Made by a program: the position numbers and the translations under genes | Part shown: piece by piece, positions 35,341-44,669 of the stretch | Numbering within the stretch: the stretch's first letter is position 1 | Layout of the letters: the number at the start of each line of letters is the position of its first letter | Assembly: GCF_900323885.1 (NCBI RefSeq) | Contig: NZ_OOHJ01000018.1 | Span: forward strand, 3,087,001-3,151,000 | Length of the DNA: 64,000 bases | From: [Actinomadura] parvosata subsp. kistnae | Lineage (GTDB): Bacteria > Actinomycetota > Actinomycetes > Streptosporangiales > Streptosporangiaceae | Direction: 5' to 3' | Notes under the pieces: generated by a model | The model's input: only the letters and a program-made list of their open reading frames with translations | Databases searched by the model: none | Told to the model about the DNA's origin: nothing

Positions 35341-35565
35341 ATGCACAACGACATCACGAAGGCGGCCTGGCGCAAGGCCAGCTACTGCAACGGCGCATCT
35401 GCGTGCGTCGAGGTCGCACCTCTGGCCGACGGCAACGTCGCGCTGCGTGACAGCAAGCAGCAGGACGGACCGGTCCTGGTGTTCACGCCCTCGGAGTGGG
35501 CTGCCTTTGTGGCGGGCGTCCAAGATCGCCAGTTCGACCTGGACACCCTCGCCGCCAGCTCATGA
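35341..35565 (+). CDS. DUF397 protein, partner of the XRE regulator
   Basis: 74 aa from ATG 35341 (ATG 35323 is an in-frame alternative adding six residues). Family sequence throughout: 'AAWRKASYCNGASACVEVAPL', 'VALRDSKQQDGPVLVFTPSEWAAFVAGVQDRQFD'. Both conserved landmarks, W-x-K-S-x-x-S/C and the F-T-x-x-E-W-x-A-F block, are present. DUF397 proteins are small soluble partners of XRE-DUF5753 regulators. A strong bidirectional hairpin follows the stop codon directly. Confidence 0.9.
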   Translation: MHNDITKAAWRKASYCNGASACVEVAPLADGNVALRDSKQQDGPVLVFTPSEWAAFVAGVQDRQFDLDTLAASS

Positions 35566-35566
35566 C

Positions 35567-35610
35567 AAACGGCTCTGGGCAGTTGCTGCAACAACTTCCC
35601 AGAGCCGTTT
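35567..35610. terminator. Bidirectional Rho-independent terminator
   Basis: A perfect 13-bp stem, AAACGGCTCTGGG with CCCAGAGCCGTTT, with an 18-base loop, followed by CGTTTT on the plus strand and preceded by A-rich sequence giving a T-run on the minus strand. It lies between the convergent DUF397 gene and catalase gene. Confidence 0.9.
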
Positions 35611-35645
35611 CGTTTTGGCGGTCACCCGCGGCGCGCCCCGGAAGG

Positions 35646-37094
<1,449 letters not shown>

Positions 37095-37243
37095 GGCGCG
37101 TTCCTCCGCGTGGTCGTTCCTGGCAGCTCGGGCAGACGCCCCGGTGTGCGACGGCGACGCGCGCCGGCCGGGCCGCGGTGGTCCGCGGCCCGGCCGGGCG
37201 GATCAGGTCGTCGTCCCCATGCCGACAACCTATGCGCTAAACC

Positions 37244-37254
37244 TGAATGATTCA
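37244..37254. promoter_or_regulatory. TGAAT-G-ATTCA palindrome upstream of katA
   Basis: Perfect 11-bp palindrome in an AT-rich pocket between the katA start and the end of the MFS gene. Its placement suits a regulator of katA, possibly a Fur-family repressor, but the match to a known box is not established. Confidence 0.35.
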
Positions 37255-37274
37255 AGTAAAGGAATTGTCCAAGT

Positions 37275-38705
37275 CTAGGCGGTGGCTGTCGCCGGGGCGC
37301 TGCGGCGCCGTACGAGGAACAGCGAGCTCAGCCCGGCGAGCACGGCCAGGGCCGCCATGGCGAGGGCCGTGGTCAGCGACGCGGAGGAGGCGGCGCCGGC
37401 GCTCTGGTCGAGGGAGATGAACAGCGTGCCCACGGTGGAGACGCCGATGACCTGGCCGAGCTGCATGACGGTGAGCAGCGCGCCGCTGGCGTCGGCGGCG
37501 TAGGCGCCGTCCACCTGCTCGGTGGCCATGTTGGTGACCGCGACCTGCACGCCGAGGCCGGCGCCGATGAGGGCGCTCATGATCGCGTACGCGACGCCGC
37601 CGCCGGAGGCGAGGCCGAGGCCGACGTAGGCGGGCGCGGCCACCACGTAGCCGACGGGCACCAGCGGCCGCTGGAGCCGGGCGGGCAGGCGCGGCCAGAG
37701 GAGCCCGACGAGGCCGAAGGCGAGGGCGCAGGGCACCAGCATCATGCCGGACGCCAGCGGCGACAGGTGCAGGTCGCCCTGGAGGTGCAGGGCGGAGGTG
37801 AACAGGAACGCGCCCCACGTCGCCGGCCCGAACAGCAGGATCGCCAAGCCGGGCCGCATGCCGGGCGCGCGCAGCACCCGCGCGTCCACGAGCGGGCGCC
37901 CGCCGCGCCCGGTCACCCAGCGCTCGATCCGGACGAACGCGGCGAACATCACCACGCTCAGCCCCATGGAGATCCAGCCCCACAAGGGCCAGCCGAGGTC
38001 GCGGCCGAGCACCAGCGGCACCACGAACAGCAGCACGGCCGCAGAGAGGGTCACCAGGCCGAGCGGGTCCAGCCCGGTGCGCCCGCCGCCCTGGTCGGCG
38101 GGCAGCACGCGGAGCCCGGCCACCAGCAGCAGCGCGCCGATCGGCACCAGCGTCAGGAATACGACCCGCCAGCCCAGCCCGAGGCCCAGCAGGACCCCGC
38201 CGAGCGCCTGGCCGACCACGATGCCGCCGCTGATCACCAGCGACCACAGGCCGATCGCCCGGCCTCTGGCCGCACCGTGGTAGTTGCGCTGGATCAACGT
38301 CAGCACCTGCGGCATCATCATCGCCGCGCCGGCGCCCTGGAGCAGCCGGGAGGCCACCAGCCAGCCCGTCGAGGGCGCCAGGCCCGCGGCGAGCGTGGTG
38401 ATGGTGAAGACCGCCAGACCGCCCAGGAACGCCTTGCGATAGCCGAACAGGTCACCGATCCGGGCTCCGGTGATCAGCAACACGGCGTAGACAATGGTGT
38501 ATCCGGCCACGATCATCTGCAGCCCGGCCCCCGACGAGTGCAGGTCGGCCTCGATGGTGGGGGTGGCCACGTTCACGATGTTGACGTTCAGGATCGCCAG
38601 GAACTGCCCCACGAGGATGATCGCCAGGAGCAGGCCGCTGGCCTTGGGAACGGCTTCCTGCGATGGGGTGTTCACAGGAGGGGAGAAAGCGGCAGTTTGC
38701 GACAT
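37275..38705 (-). CDS. MFS drug exporter, DHA2 (EmrB/QacA) family
   Basis: 476 aa with about 14 hydrophobic helices. 'LAILNVNIVNVATPTIEADL' is the DHA2 helix-1 signature (N-x-x-x-V-A-x-P), and 'LLITGARIGDLFGYRKAFLGGLAVFTITTLAAGLAPS' carries motif A (G-x-L-x-D-R/G-x-G-R/K-K). 'GWRVVFLTLVPIGALLLV' is the usual helix-6 region. It should export hydrophobic or cationic compounds using the proton gradient. It is divergent from an MmyB-type regulator gene, 109 bp apart, with inverted repeats between, so that regulator probably controls it. Confidence 0.93.
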   Translation of the reverse strand: MSQTAAFSPPVNTPSQEAVPKASGLLLAIILVGQFLAILNVNIVNVATPTIEADLHSSGAGLQMIVAGYTIVYAVLLITGARIGDLFGYRKAFLGGLAVFTITTLAAGLAPSTGWLVASRLLQGAGAAMMMPQVLTLIQRNYHGAARGRAIGLWSLVISGGIVVGQALGGVLLGLGLGWRVVFLTLVPIGALLLVAGLRVLPADQGGGRTGLDPLGLVTLSAAVLLFVVPLVLGRDLGWPLWGWISMGLSVVMFAAFVRIERWVTGRGGRPLVDARVLRAPGMRPGLAILLFGPATWGAFLFTSALHLQGDLHLSPLASGMMLVPCALAFGLVGLLWPRLPARLQRPLVPVGYVVAAPAYVGLGLASGGGVAYAIMSALIGAGLGVQVAVTNMATEQVDGAYAADASGALLTVMQLGQVIGVSTVGTLFISLDQSAGAASSASLTTALAMAALAVLAGLSSLFLVRRRSAPATATA

Positions 38706-38726
38706 GTCATCCAGTGTGCCGCGATC

Positions 38727-38761
38727 CTGGTACCAGTAACGAGAGCCTCTTTATACTGGTA
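38727..38761. promoter_or_regulatory. Operator candidates in the MFS/MmyB divergent promoter
   Basis: CTGGTACCAG (38727-38736) is a perfect 10-bp palindrome. In addition TACCAGTA (38731-38738) and TACTGGTA (38754-38761) are reverse complements with a 15-base spacer. A further GGTAACTGG lies at about 38767. All share the (T)ACTGGTA core. Confidence 0.5.
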
Positions 38762-38814
38762 TTGGCGGTAACTGGATAAGTTGCCTCACATGCCCCCATG
38801 ATGGAGAAGTGACC

Positions 38815-39645
38815 GTGGTAGAGGCAAGACGTACCGACCTGTCCGCGTTCCTGCGCTCCCGCCGGGAGCGGATCACGCCGGAGATGGTCGATCTCGCGCC
38901 CGGCCCGCGCCGGCGGACGCCGGGGCTGCGCCGCGAGGAGGTCGCCCAGCTCGCCGGGGTCGGCGTCACCTGGTACACGTGGCTGGAGCAGGGGCGGCCG
39001 ATCAACGCCAGCCCGCAGGTGCTCGACGCGATCTCGCGCACGCTCAGGCTCGACAGCGCCGAGCGCCACCACCTCTACCGGCTGGCCGGGCAGGCGGCCG
39101 ACCCCGTCCCGGTGGACTCCGGGCAGGTGACGCCCGAGATGCAGGGCATCCTCGACCGGCTCGGCGACCTGCCGGCCTGCGTGTCCAACAGCCGGTGCGA
39201 CGTGCTGGCGTGGAACGACGCGTACGCCGCCCTGTTCCCCGAACTGGTCGAGGCGCCCGACGGGGAGCGCAACTCGCTCTGGCACGCCTGCCTGCACCTG
39301 AAGCCCGTGACCCGGCTGGCCGACCGCGACCAGGAGCTGGCGCGGGCGGTGGCCGTCTTCAGGGGCGCCTACTCCCGGCACGCCGACTCGCCCTGCTGGC
39401 AGGACTTCGTACGCCGGCTCAGCGCCGAGAGCGCCGAGTTCGCCCGGTTGTGGGCGCGGCAGGACGTCGCCGAGCCGGGGCCGCGGGTGAAGGGCTACAA
39501 GCACCGGGATCTCGGCAACCTGCGCTTCAGCACCACGAGCCTGTCGGCGATGCCGGAGATCCGGCTGATCGTCTACACGCCGATGGATGACAGGACTCGA
39601 CTGGCTATGTCCAGGTTGATGAGCATGAGGGAGCCTGCGCGGTAG
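38815..39645 (+). CDS. Helix-turn-helix regulator with MmyB-like ligand domain
   Basis: 276 aa from GTG 38815, 8 bases after GGAG; GTG 38809 would leave only 2 bases. The N-terminal HTH has 'RRRTPGLRREEVAQLAGVGVTWYTWLEQGRPINAS', the exact pattern of the MmyB group. The C-terminal ligand-binding domain has 'CDVLAWNDAYAALF', 'FRGAYSRHADSP', 'EFARLWARQDV', 'GNLRFSTTSL'. MmyB was first described as an activator of methylenomycin genes, and many homologues sit divergent from an exporter or oxidoreductase, as here. It probably controls the MFS gene in response to a small molecule. Confidence 0.93.
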   Translation: MVEARRTDLSAFLRSRRERITPEMVDLAPGPRRRTPGLRREEVAQLAGVGVTWYTWLEQGRPINASPQVLDAISRTLRLDSAERHHLYRLAGQAADPVPVDSGQVTPEMQGILDRLGDLPACVSNSRCDVLAWNDAYAALFPELVEAPDGERNSLWHACLHLKPVTRLADRDQELARAVAVFRGAYSRHADSPCWQDFVRRLSAESAEFARLWARQDVAEPGPRVKGYKHRDLGNLRFSTTSLSAMPEIRLIVYTPMDDRTRLAMSRLMSMREPAR

Positions 39646-39705
39646 TCCGCCCTGCATGGCATGCTCGAACCCTGTAAGGCAGGTTTCGAGCGGAAGTGGC
39701 GGCAG

Positions 39706-40788
39706 ATGAGAATCCCCCGTGCCCTCCCGGTGATCGCTGTCGTCGGGTTACTCGCCGCGTGTTCGGCGGTGCCCGAGCGCCAGTTGCAGAGCAAGGAAGT
39801 GGCCGCCACGCCGGAGCAGAAGGACAAGACGCCGACGGCGAAGCCGACCCCGGAGCGCGCGCCGTTCACCATCGCCTTCGGCGGGGACGTGCACTTCGAG
39901 GGCATGCTCCGGCCCCGGCTGAACAACCCGCGCACGGCGCTCGGGCCGATCGCGAGCGTGCTGCGCAAGGCCGACTTGGCGATGGTGAACCTGGAGACGG
40001 CCATCACCACGGGCGGGACGCCGGCGCCCGGCAAGCAGTTCACGTTCAGGGCGCCGGCCAGCGCGCTGACGGCGCTGAAGGCCGCCGGGGTGGACGTCGC
40101 CTCCATGGCCAACAACCACGGCATGGACTACATGGAGACCGGGCTGGCCGACTCGCTGGCGGCGATCAAGCGCAGCAAGTTCCCCATCGTCGGCATCGGG
40201 GCGAATTCGACGCAGGCGTACAAGCCGTTCAGGAAGACCGTCAACGGCAACCGGGTGGCGATCATCGGCGCCACGCAGGTGATGGACGCGGAGTTCATCA
40301 CGTCGTGGACGGCCACCGCGGACAAGGGCGGGCTGGCCTCGGCGAAGAACGAGACGGCCCTGCTGCGCGCGGTCCGCCAGGCCCGCAAGAGCTCCGACAC
40401 GGTGATCGTCCACCTGCACTGGGGCACCGAGATGCAGAAGTGCCCCAACCAGGCGCAGCTCGCGCTGGCCCCCAAGCTGGTCGCGGCCGGGGCGGACGTG
40501 GTGGTCGGCGGCCACGCGCACATCCTGCTCGGCTCCGGCTACCTCGACGACGCCTACGTCAGCTACGGCATGGGCAACTTCGTCTTCTACAACTCCAACC
40601 CGGCCACCACCGGCAGGACCGGCGTGCTCACCCTGACCATCAAGGGTCGCAAGATCTTGAAGGATTCGTGGACTCCGGCCACGATCCAGGGGGGTATCCC
40701 GATACCGATGGCGGGGTCGGCGCGCACCCAGGCGGTGGCCGACTGGAAGGCGCTGCGCTCCTGCACGGGTCTGGCCGCGCGACCCTGA
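39706..40788 (+). CDS. CapA-family (PgsA-like) metallophosphoesterase lipoprotein
   Basis: 360 aa. N-terminal lipoprotein signal with lipobox 'LLAAC' (Cys at about 19), then a charged linker and a CapA domain: 'FTIAFGGDVHFEGML' (metal-binding GD), 'DLAMVNLETAIT' (N-L-E), 'VDVASMANNHGMDYMETG' (NNH), 'VIVHLHWGTEM' (HxHW), and 'GADVVVGGHAHIL' (GHxH). CapA/PgsA proteins take part in poly-gamma-glutamate capsule export or related envelope polymers. No capsule synthetase gene is adjacent, and in actinomycetes these proteins are often solitary. Start ATG 39706 is chosen as the Met directly before the signal peptide. Confidence 0.92.
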   Translation: MRIPRALPVIAVVGLLAACSAVPERQLQSKEVAATPEQKDKTPTAKPTPERAPFTIAFGGDVHFEGMLRPRLNNPRTALGPIASVLRKADLAMVNLETAITTGGTPAPGKQFTFRAPASALTALKAAGVDVASMANNHGMDYMETGLADSLAAIKRSKFPIVGIGANSTQAYKPFRKTVNGNRVAIIGATQVMDAEFITSWTATADKGGLASAKNETALLRAVRQARKSSDTVIVHLHWGTEMQKCPNQAQLALAPKLVAAGADVVVGGHAHILLGSGYLDDAYVSYGMGNFVFYNSNPATTGRTGVLTLTIKGRKILKDSWTPATIQGGIPIPMAGSARTQAVADWKALRSCTGLAARP

Positions 40789-40802
40789 TCGATCTATTCT
40801 AC

Positions 40803-40817
40803 TGGACAAATCGTCCA
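40803..40817. promoter_or_regulatory. TetR-type operator candidate before the EphD-like gene
   Basis: TGGAC-N5-GTCCA, perfect arms, directly after a TATTCT (-10-like, 40795-40800) and just before the AGGAGG of the gene at 40831. A repressor bound here would block the promoter; the TetR gene two frames downstream in the operon is the obvious candidate. Confidence 0.55.
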
Positions 40818-40830
40818 ATAGGAGGTCGCG

Positions 40831-42552
40831 ATGCGCATGGTGGACTCCGGTGACGTGCGGCTGGCGGTGTTCGAGGAGGGGTTCGAGGAAGGCGACCCGG
40901 ACAAGCCGGCCGTGCTGCTCCTGCACGGGTACCCCGACACGCATCGCGTCTGGGACGAGGTGGCCGCGCTGCTGCGCGACCGCTTCCATCTGATCCGGTA
41001 CGACGTGCGCGGCGCCGGCGCGTCCACCGAGCCGGCGGATCGGGACGACTACGGCTTCGACCGGCTGCTCGGCGACCTGACCGCCGTGCTCGACGCCGTG
41101 GGACGGCCCCGCGTGCACCTCGTGGGGCACGACTGGGGCTCCATCCAGGGCTGGGAGGCGCTGAGCAGGGCGGGCTTCAGTGAACGGCTGGCCTCGTTCA
41201 CCAGCATCGGCGGCCCCGGGCTGCGGCAGGCGGCGCACTTCTTCCGTAACGGGCGGCCCCGCGACGTCCGGGCGCAGCGGCTCAGGTCCTGGTACATCGG
41301 CGCGTTCCGGCTGCCGCTGCTGCCCGAGCTGGCGTGGCGCTCGGTGCTGCCCGGCCTGCTCGCGCGCGCCCTGCGCGGCGACGGCATCGAGCCGCGCCCG
41401 GGGCATCCGGCGAGCACGCTGGTCAGGGACGGGCTGAACGGGCTCGCGCTCTACCGGTGCAACATGGGGGAGCCCCGGCCCGACCCGCAGGTGGCCGGCG
41501 TGCCCGTGCAGATCGTCGAGGCCACGCGGGACGCGTACGTCACGCCCGCGCTGCTCGACGCGGTCGGGCGGTGGGCGCCCCGGCTGTGGCGGCGCAGGGT
41601 CGCGGCCGGGCACTGGGTGCAGCGCAGCAGGCCCGAGACGGTGGCCGGGATGATCGCCGAGTTCGTGGAGCACGTCGAGGGCGGGGCCGAGAGCCGGGAG
41701 CTGCGGCGGGCGCGGGCGGGCGGGGCGTTCGGCGGGCGGCTCGTGGTGGTCACGGGGGCGGGCTCGGGGATCGGGCGGGCGACGGCGCGGGCTTTCGGGG
41801 CGCATGGGGCAGAAGTGGTCTGTGCGGATATCGATAGGGATGCGGCGACACGCGTGGCCGAGGATATTGCGAAAGACTTTCAGGTCAAGGCGTACGGGGT
41901 GCGGGTCGATGTGGCGAATGCCGACGCCATGGAGGACTTTTCGCGAAATATCATCGCTGAATATGGCGTGCCGGATATTGTGGTGAACAATGCGGGGATC
42001 GCCGTCGCGGGAGCCTTCCTCGACCACACCATTGACGACTGGCGCAGGACCATCGACGTCAATCTGTGGGGCGTCGTGCACGGTTGCCGGCTCTTCGGCG
42101 CCGCCATGGCCGAGCGCGGCGCGGGCGGGCACATCGTCAACGTCGCCTCCCTGGCCGCCTTCGCGCCCTCCCGGGTGCTGCCCGCGTACTCGACCACGAA
42201 GGCCGCCGTGAAGATGCTCAGCGACTGCCTCAGGGCCGAACTGGCGGACCATGGCATCGGGGTCAGCGCCATCTGTCCCGGGTTCGTCTCGACGGGCATC
42301 GCGAGCCATGCCACGTACACGAAGGAGAGCCTGCGCGAGGACGCGGTGCGCGGGCTCGCGCGGCGCGGATACCCGGCAGAACGGGTGGCCGCGCACATTC
42401 TGCGCGCCGTCCGCAGAAACCAGGCGGTCGTCCCCGTGAACGCCGAGGGGAAAATCGGCTATGCGCTGTCGCGGATTTCGCCAAGGGCGATGCGCGGACT
42501 GGCCCGGTTGAGCAAATTCGCGGGTAAGGATCGCTCATACAGGAGAAGATGA
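40831..42552 (+). CDS. ephD: EphD-like fusion: alpha/beta hydrolase plus short-chain dehydrogenase
   Basis: 573 aa, close in size and layout to mycobacterial EphD (a hydrolase-SDR fusion). The N-terminal hydrolase (1-280) has 'LLLHGYPDTHRVWDEV' (oxyanion HGxP), 'VHLVGHDWGSIQGW' (nucleophile Asp) and a late His in 'VAAGHWVQRSRPE'. The C-terminal SDR (from about 300) has 'RLVVVTGAGSGIGRATARAFG', 'DIVVNNAGIAV', 'GHIVNVASLAA' and 'PAYSTTKAAVKM' (Y-x-x-x-K). EphD in mycobacteria acts on mycolate-type lipids; a lipid substrate is plausible here but not shown. AGGAGG is 5 bases before the ATG. The SDR part contains an AT-richer patch (41800-42010). The TetR gene starts 4 bases after its stop. Confidence 0.92.
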   Translation: MRMVDSGDVRLAVFEEGFEEGDPDKPAVLLLHGYPDTHRVWDEVAALLRDRFHLIRYDVRGAGASTEPADRDDYGFDRLLGDLTAVLDAVGRPRVHLVGHDWGSIQGWEALSRAGFSERLASFTSIGGPGLRQAAHFFRNGRPRDVRAQRLRSWYIGAFRLPLLPELAWRSVLPGLLARALRGDGIEPRPGHPASTLVRDGLNGLALYRCNMGEPRPDPQVAGVPVQIVEATRDAYVTPALLDAVGRWAPRLWRRRVAAGHWVQRSRPETVAGMIAEFVEHVEGGAESRELRRARAGGAFGGRLVVVTGAGSGIGRATARAFGAHGAEVVCADIDRDAATRVAEDIAKDFQVKAYGVRVDVANADAMEDFSRNIIAEYGVPDIVVNNAGIAVAGAFLDHTIDDWRRTIDVNLWGVVHGCRLFGAAMAERGAGGHIVNVASLAAFAPSRVLPAYSTTKAAVKMLSDCLRAELADHGIGVSAICPGFVSTGIASHATYTKESLREDAVRGLARRGYPAERVAAHILRAVRRNQAVVPVNAEGKIGYALSRISPRAMRGLARLSKFAGKDRSYRRR

Positions 42553-42556
42553 ATCT

Positions 42557-43216
42557 GTGTCTTCGCCGCAAATGGATGACGAGTGCGTCTACCCCAAAGC
42601 CCTCAGGCGGCAGCCCGCACAGCGCCGCAGCGCCCGGCGCGTCGAGCGGATGCTCGACGCCTGTGCCGAGCTCCTCGACGAGACCGGTTACGAGGCCCTG
42701 TCCACCACCCGCATAGCCGAGCGGGCGGGCGTCGCCATCGGGTCCGTCTACCAGTTCTTCCCCGACAAACGCGCCATCACGCAAGAGCTCACCCGGCGCA
42801 ACGTCGAGGAGTTCGTCCGCAGAGTCGACCGCAGGTTCCTGGAGGAGGACTACCGCGGCTGGTGGGAGGCCGTCGATGCGATCATCGACGTCTACGTCGA
42901 CATGCACAGGAAGGTCGCCGGCTTCAAGAGCCTGCACTTCGGCGACGCCGTCGACCTCAACCTGCTCGACTCCGACTCCGACAACAACACCGTGATCGCC
43001 GGCCGGCTGCGCGGCCTGTTCCTGAAGGAGTTCGGGCTGGCCGACAGCCCCTCGCTCGACCTGGCCGTGCTCGTGGCGGTCGAGGCGGGCGACGCGGTGC
43101 TGAAGCTGGCCTTCCGCCGCGACCCCGACGGGCAGCCGGAGATGATCGACGCGGCCAAGCAGATGATCAGAGGGTTCCTGGCCCGCCAGCTCAAATCCTT
43201 GCCGACGGTCCGCTGA
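42557..43216 (+). CDS. TetR-family transcriptional regulator
   Basis: 219 aa from GTG 42557. TetR helix-turn-helix: 'VERMLDACAELLDETGYEALSTTRIAERAGVAIGSVYQFFPDKRAITQEL'. The C-terminal part (about 80-215) is helical with no motif beyond the TetR_C fold pattern. It directly follows the EphD-like gene, so it is in the same operon and likely represses it through the TGGAC-N5-GTCCA site at 40803-40817, sensing a substrate of the enzyme. Confidence 0.93.
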   Translation: MSSPQMDDECVYPKALRRQPAQRRSARRVERMLDACAELLDETGYEALSTTRIAERAGVAIGSVYQFFPDKRAITQELTRRNVEEFVRRVDRRFLEEDYRGWWEAVDAIIDVYVDMHRKVAGFKSLHFGDAVDLNLLDSDSDNNTVIAGRLRGLFLKEFGLADSPSLDLAVLVAVEAGDAVLKLAFRRDPDGQPEMIDAAKQMIRGFLARQLKSLPTVR

Positions 43217-43463
43217 CGGGCCCGTTCAGCGGGTGAAGTCGTGGACGGCGCGACGGTACTCCAGGATCGCGGGTGACGCCTGCCCTTGACGGCCCCTGCC
43301 GTCAGGGCGGGCCGCGCCGCCCGCCGAGGTGCATGACCGGCGCCCACCGGCCGCCCGGAGGTGGCACCGAGACGGTCACCTCACGGGCCGCGACCCGTGG
43401 GTGGAGGGCTCCGGCCGGACCAGGGAGCCCGCCGCCACGACCGGCCGAGAACGTCGCGCGAGC
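43217..43463. other. Convergent spacer without a gene
   Basis: About 250 bases between the TetR gene and the convergent small membrane protein gene. Short frames run through it but none has a ribosome site or protein-like composition. Nothing else was recognised. Confidence 0.5.
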
Positions 43464-43799
43464 CTATTGCGCGGGGCGCTCCTGGATCTCGCGCAGCGGC
43501 TCGGCCAGCCAGGCCGGGACGCCGCGCAGCCAGTGCCTGCCGTGCTCGCCGAGCGCGGTCGCGGGCGCCTGGTGCAGGCGTGACGTGGCCGGCGTGCGCA
43601 GGCAGGGGGCGGGCAGCGAGACCGGGCGCGTGTCCCTGGCCTCCCGCACGTTCAGGCGGGTCTCCAGCGCCCGCAGGTTGCGTTCGGCGGTCTCGATGGC
43701 CTCCAGGCGGGCCGAAAGGTAGCCGGCGACGCCGGGCACGAGCGCCGACAGCACCACAGCACAGGCCAGCGTGAAGGTCATCTGCTTGGACAGGCCCAT
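43464..43799 (-). CDS. Hypothetical single-pass membrane protein
   Basis: 111 aa from ATG 43799, with GGAGGG 7 bases upstream. One N-terminal hydrophobic helix ('MTFTLACAVVLSALVPGVAGYLSA', signal anchor or signal peptide). An amphipathic, probably coiled-coil stretch follows ('RLEAIETAERNLRALETRLNVREARD'), then a Pro/Arg/Trp-containing tail with one cysteine. No family recognised. It is alone on its strand, with the promoter region shared with the divergent 176-aa gene. Confidence 0.7.
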   Translation of the reverse strand: MGLSKQMTFTLACAVVLSALVPGVAGYLSARLEAIETAERNLRALETRLNVREARDTRPVSLPAPCLRTPATSRLHQAPATALGEHGRHWLRGVPAWLAEPLREIQERPAQ

Positions 43800-43962
43800 C
43801 ACAGTCCCTCCGCTCGCGTGGCGGCAAAGCAACTGGTATATGCCCGCTGACCTGCGAAAACACGCACCCTGTGCCCGGTATTGGGGGAGATGTTACCTAA
43901 GGGGACGCGCGGCGATGCGAATTGTCCGGGCAAAGGGCCGGGCCGGTCGGTAGTCTCGCGTT

Positions 43963-44493
43963 GTGGCGCATGTGACCCGTGAGCACCTTGATCGTCTGCT
44001 TGAGCAGGCGCTGTTGGCCGACGACCACGATTCCCTGGCCAGTCGGCTCTACGACGTCGCGCTCGACTATTCGTCCGGCGACGTGTCCAGGGCCTCCATC
44101 CTGGTGCTCGCCGCCGAGGAGTGGCGAGCGGCGGGGCAGCCCGCGCGCGCGATGGAGTGTTTCCAGCGCGCGGTCGAGGACGGTGGCGAGGCGGGTTTCG
44201 ACCCGCGTGCCGGCATCGCCGACACGCTCTTCGAGCTCGACAGGCCGGATGAGGCGAGGGAGGTCATCGAGACGATACGCGCGGAGGGGAACGTCTCCAC
44301 GGCGACCGCTCACACGATCGCCGAGACGCTGGTCGCCTATGGCGATCTCCAAGGGGGCCTCGAGTGGGCCACCCAGGCCGCCCTGCGGTGCGAGGAGAAC
44401 GACCCGGAGCAGGTGGCGCTGCTGCGTACGCGCTACCGCATCAGGGTCGATCTCGGGCTGCCCGAGGACGAGCTGGACGAGCTCGTCTCCTGA
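43963..44493 (+). CDS. Tetratricopeptide-like hypothetical protein
   Basis: 176 aa from GTG 43963. All-helical with TPR-like pairs: 'LLEQALLADDHDSLASRLYDVALDY', 'RASILVLAAEEWRAAGQPARAMECFQRAVEDGGE', 'GIADTLFELDRPDEAREVIETIRAEG', 'AETLVAYGDLQGGLEWATQAALRCEEN'. The G-x-x-x-x-A spacing at helix junctions fits three to four TPRs. Cytoplasmic, probably a protein-interaction module. Homologues in actinomycetes are annotated as hypothetical. It ends in a strong convergent hairpin. Confidence 0.75.
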   Translation: MAHVTREHLDRLLEQALLADDHDSLASRLYDVALDYSSGDVSRASILVLAAEEWRAAGQPARAMECFQRAVEDGGEAGFDPRAGIADTLFELDRPDEAREVIETIRAEGNVSTATAHTIAETLVAYGDLQGGLEWATQAALRCEENDPEQVALLRTRYRIRVDLGLPEDELDELVS

Positions 44494-44566
44494 GGCGGCC
44501 GCGCGTCGATCGAGCCCGTCCACCGGACCGGGCTCGCTGAGCCGTGCCCGCACCATGAAGGTGGCC

Positions 44567-44617
44567 GGAGGGGCCACGGTCCCCGCACGGTCCGTTCGTG
44601 GGGACCGCGACCCCTCC
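44567..44617. terminator. Bidirectional GC hairpin
   Basis: GGAGGGG-CCA-CGGTCCCC pairs with GGGGACCG-CGA-CCCCTCC (15 paired bases in two blocks around a 3-base internal loop; 15-base terminal loop). It is placed between convergent genes ending at 44493 and 44670. Confidence 0.7.
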
Positions 44618-44669
44618 GTTCAGGGGATGCCGGGCGTGGCAGGCACGGTCCACGCCCGGACAGGGTGGC

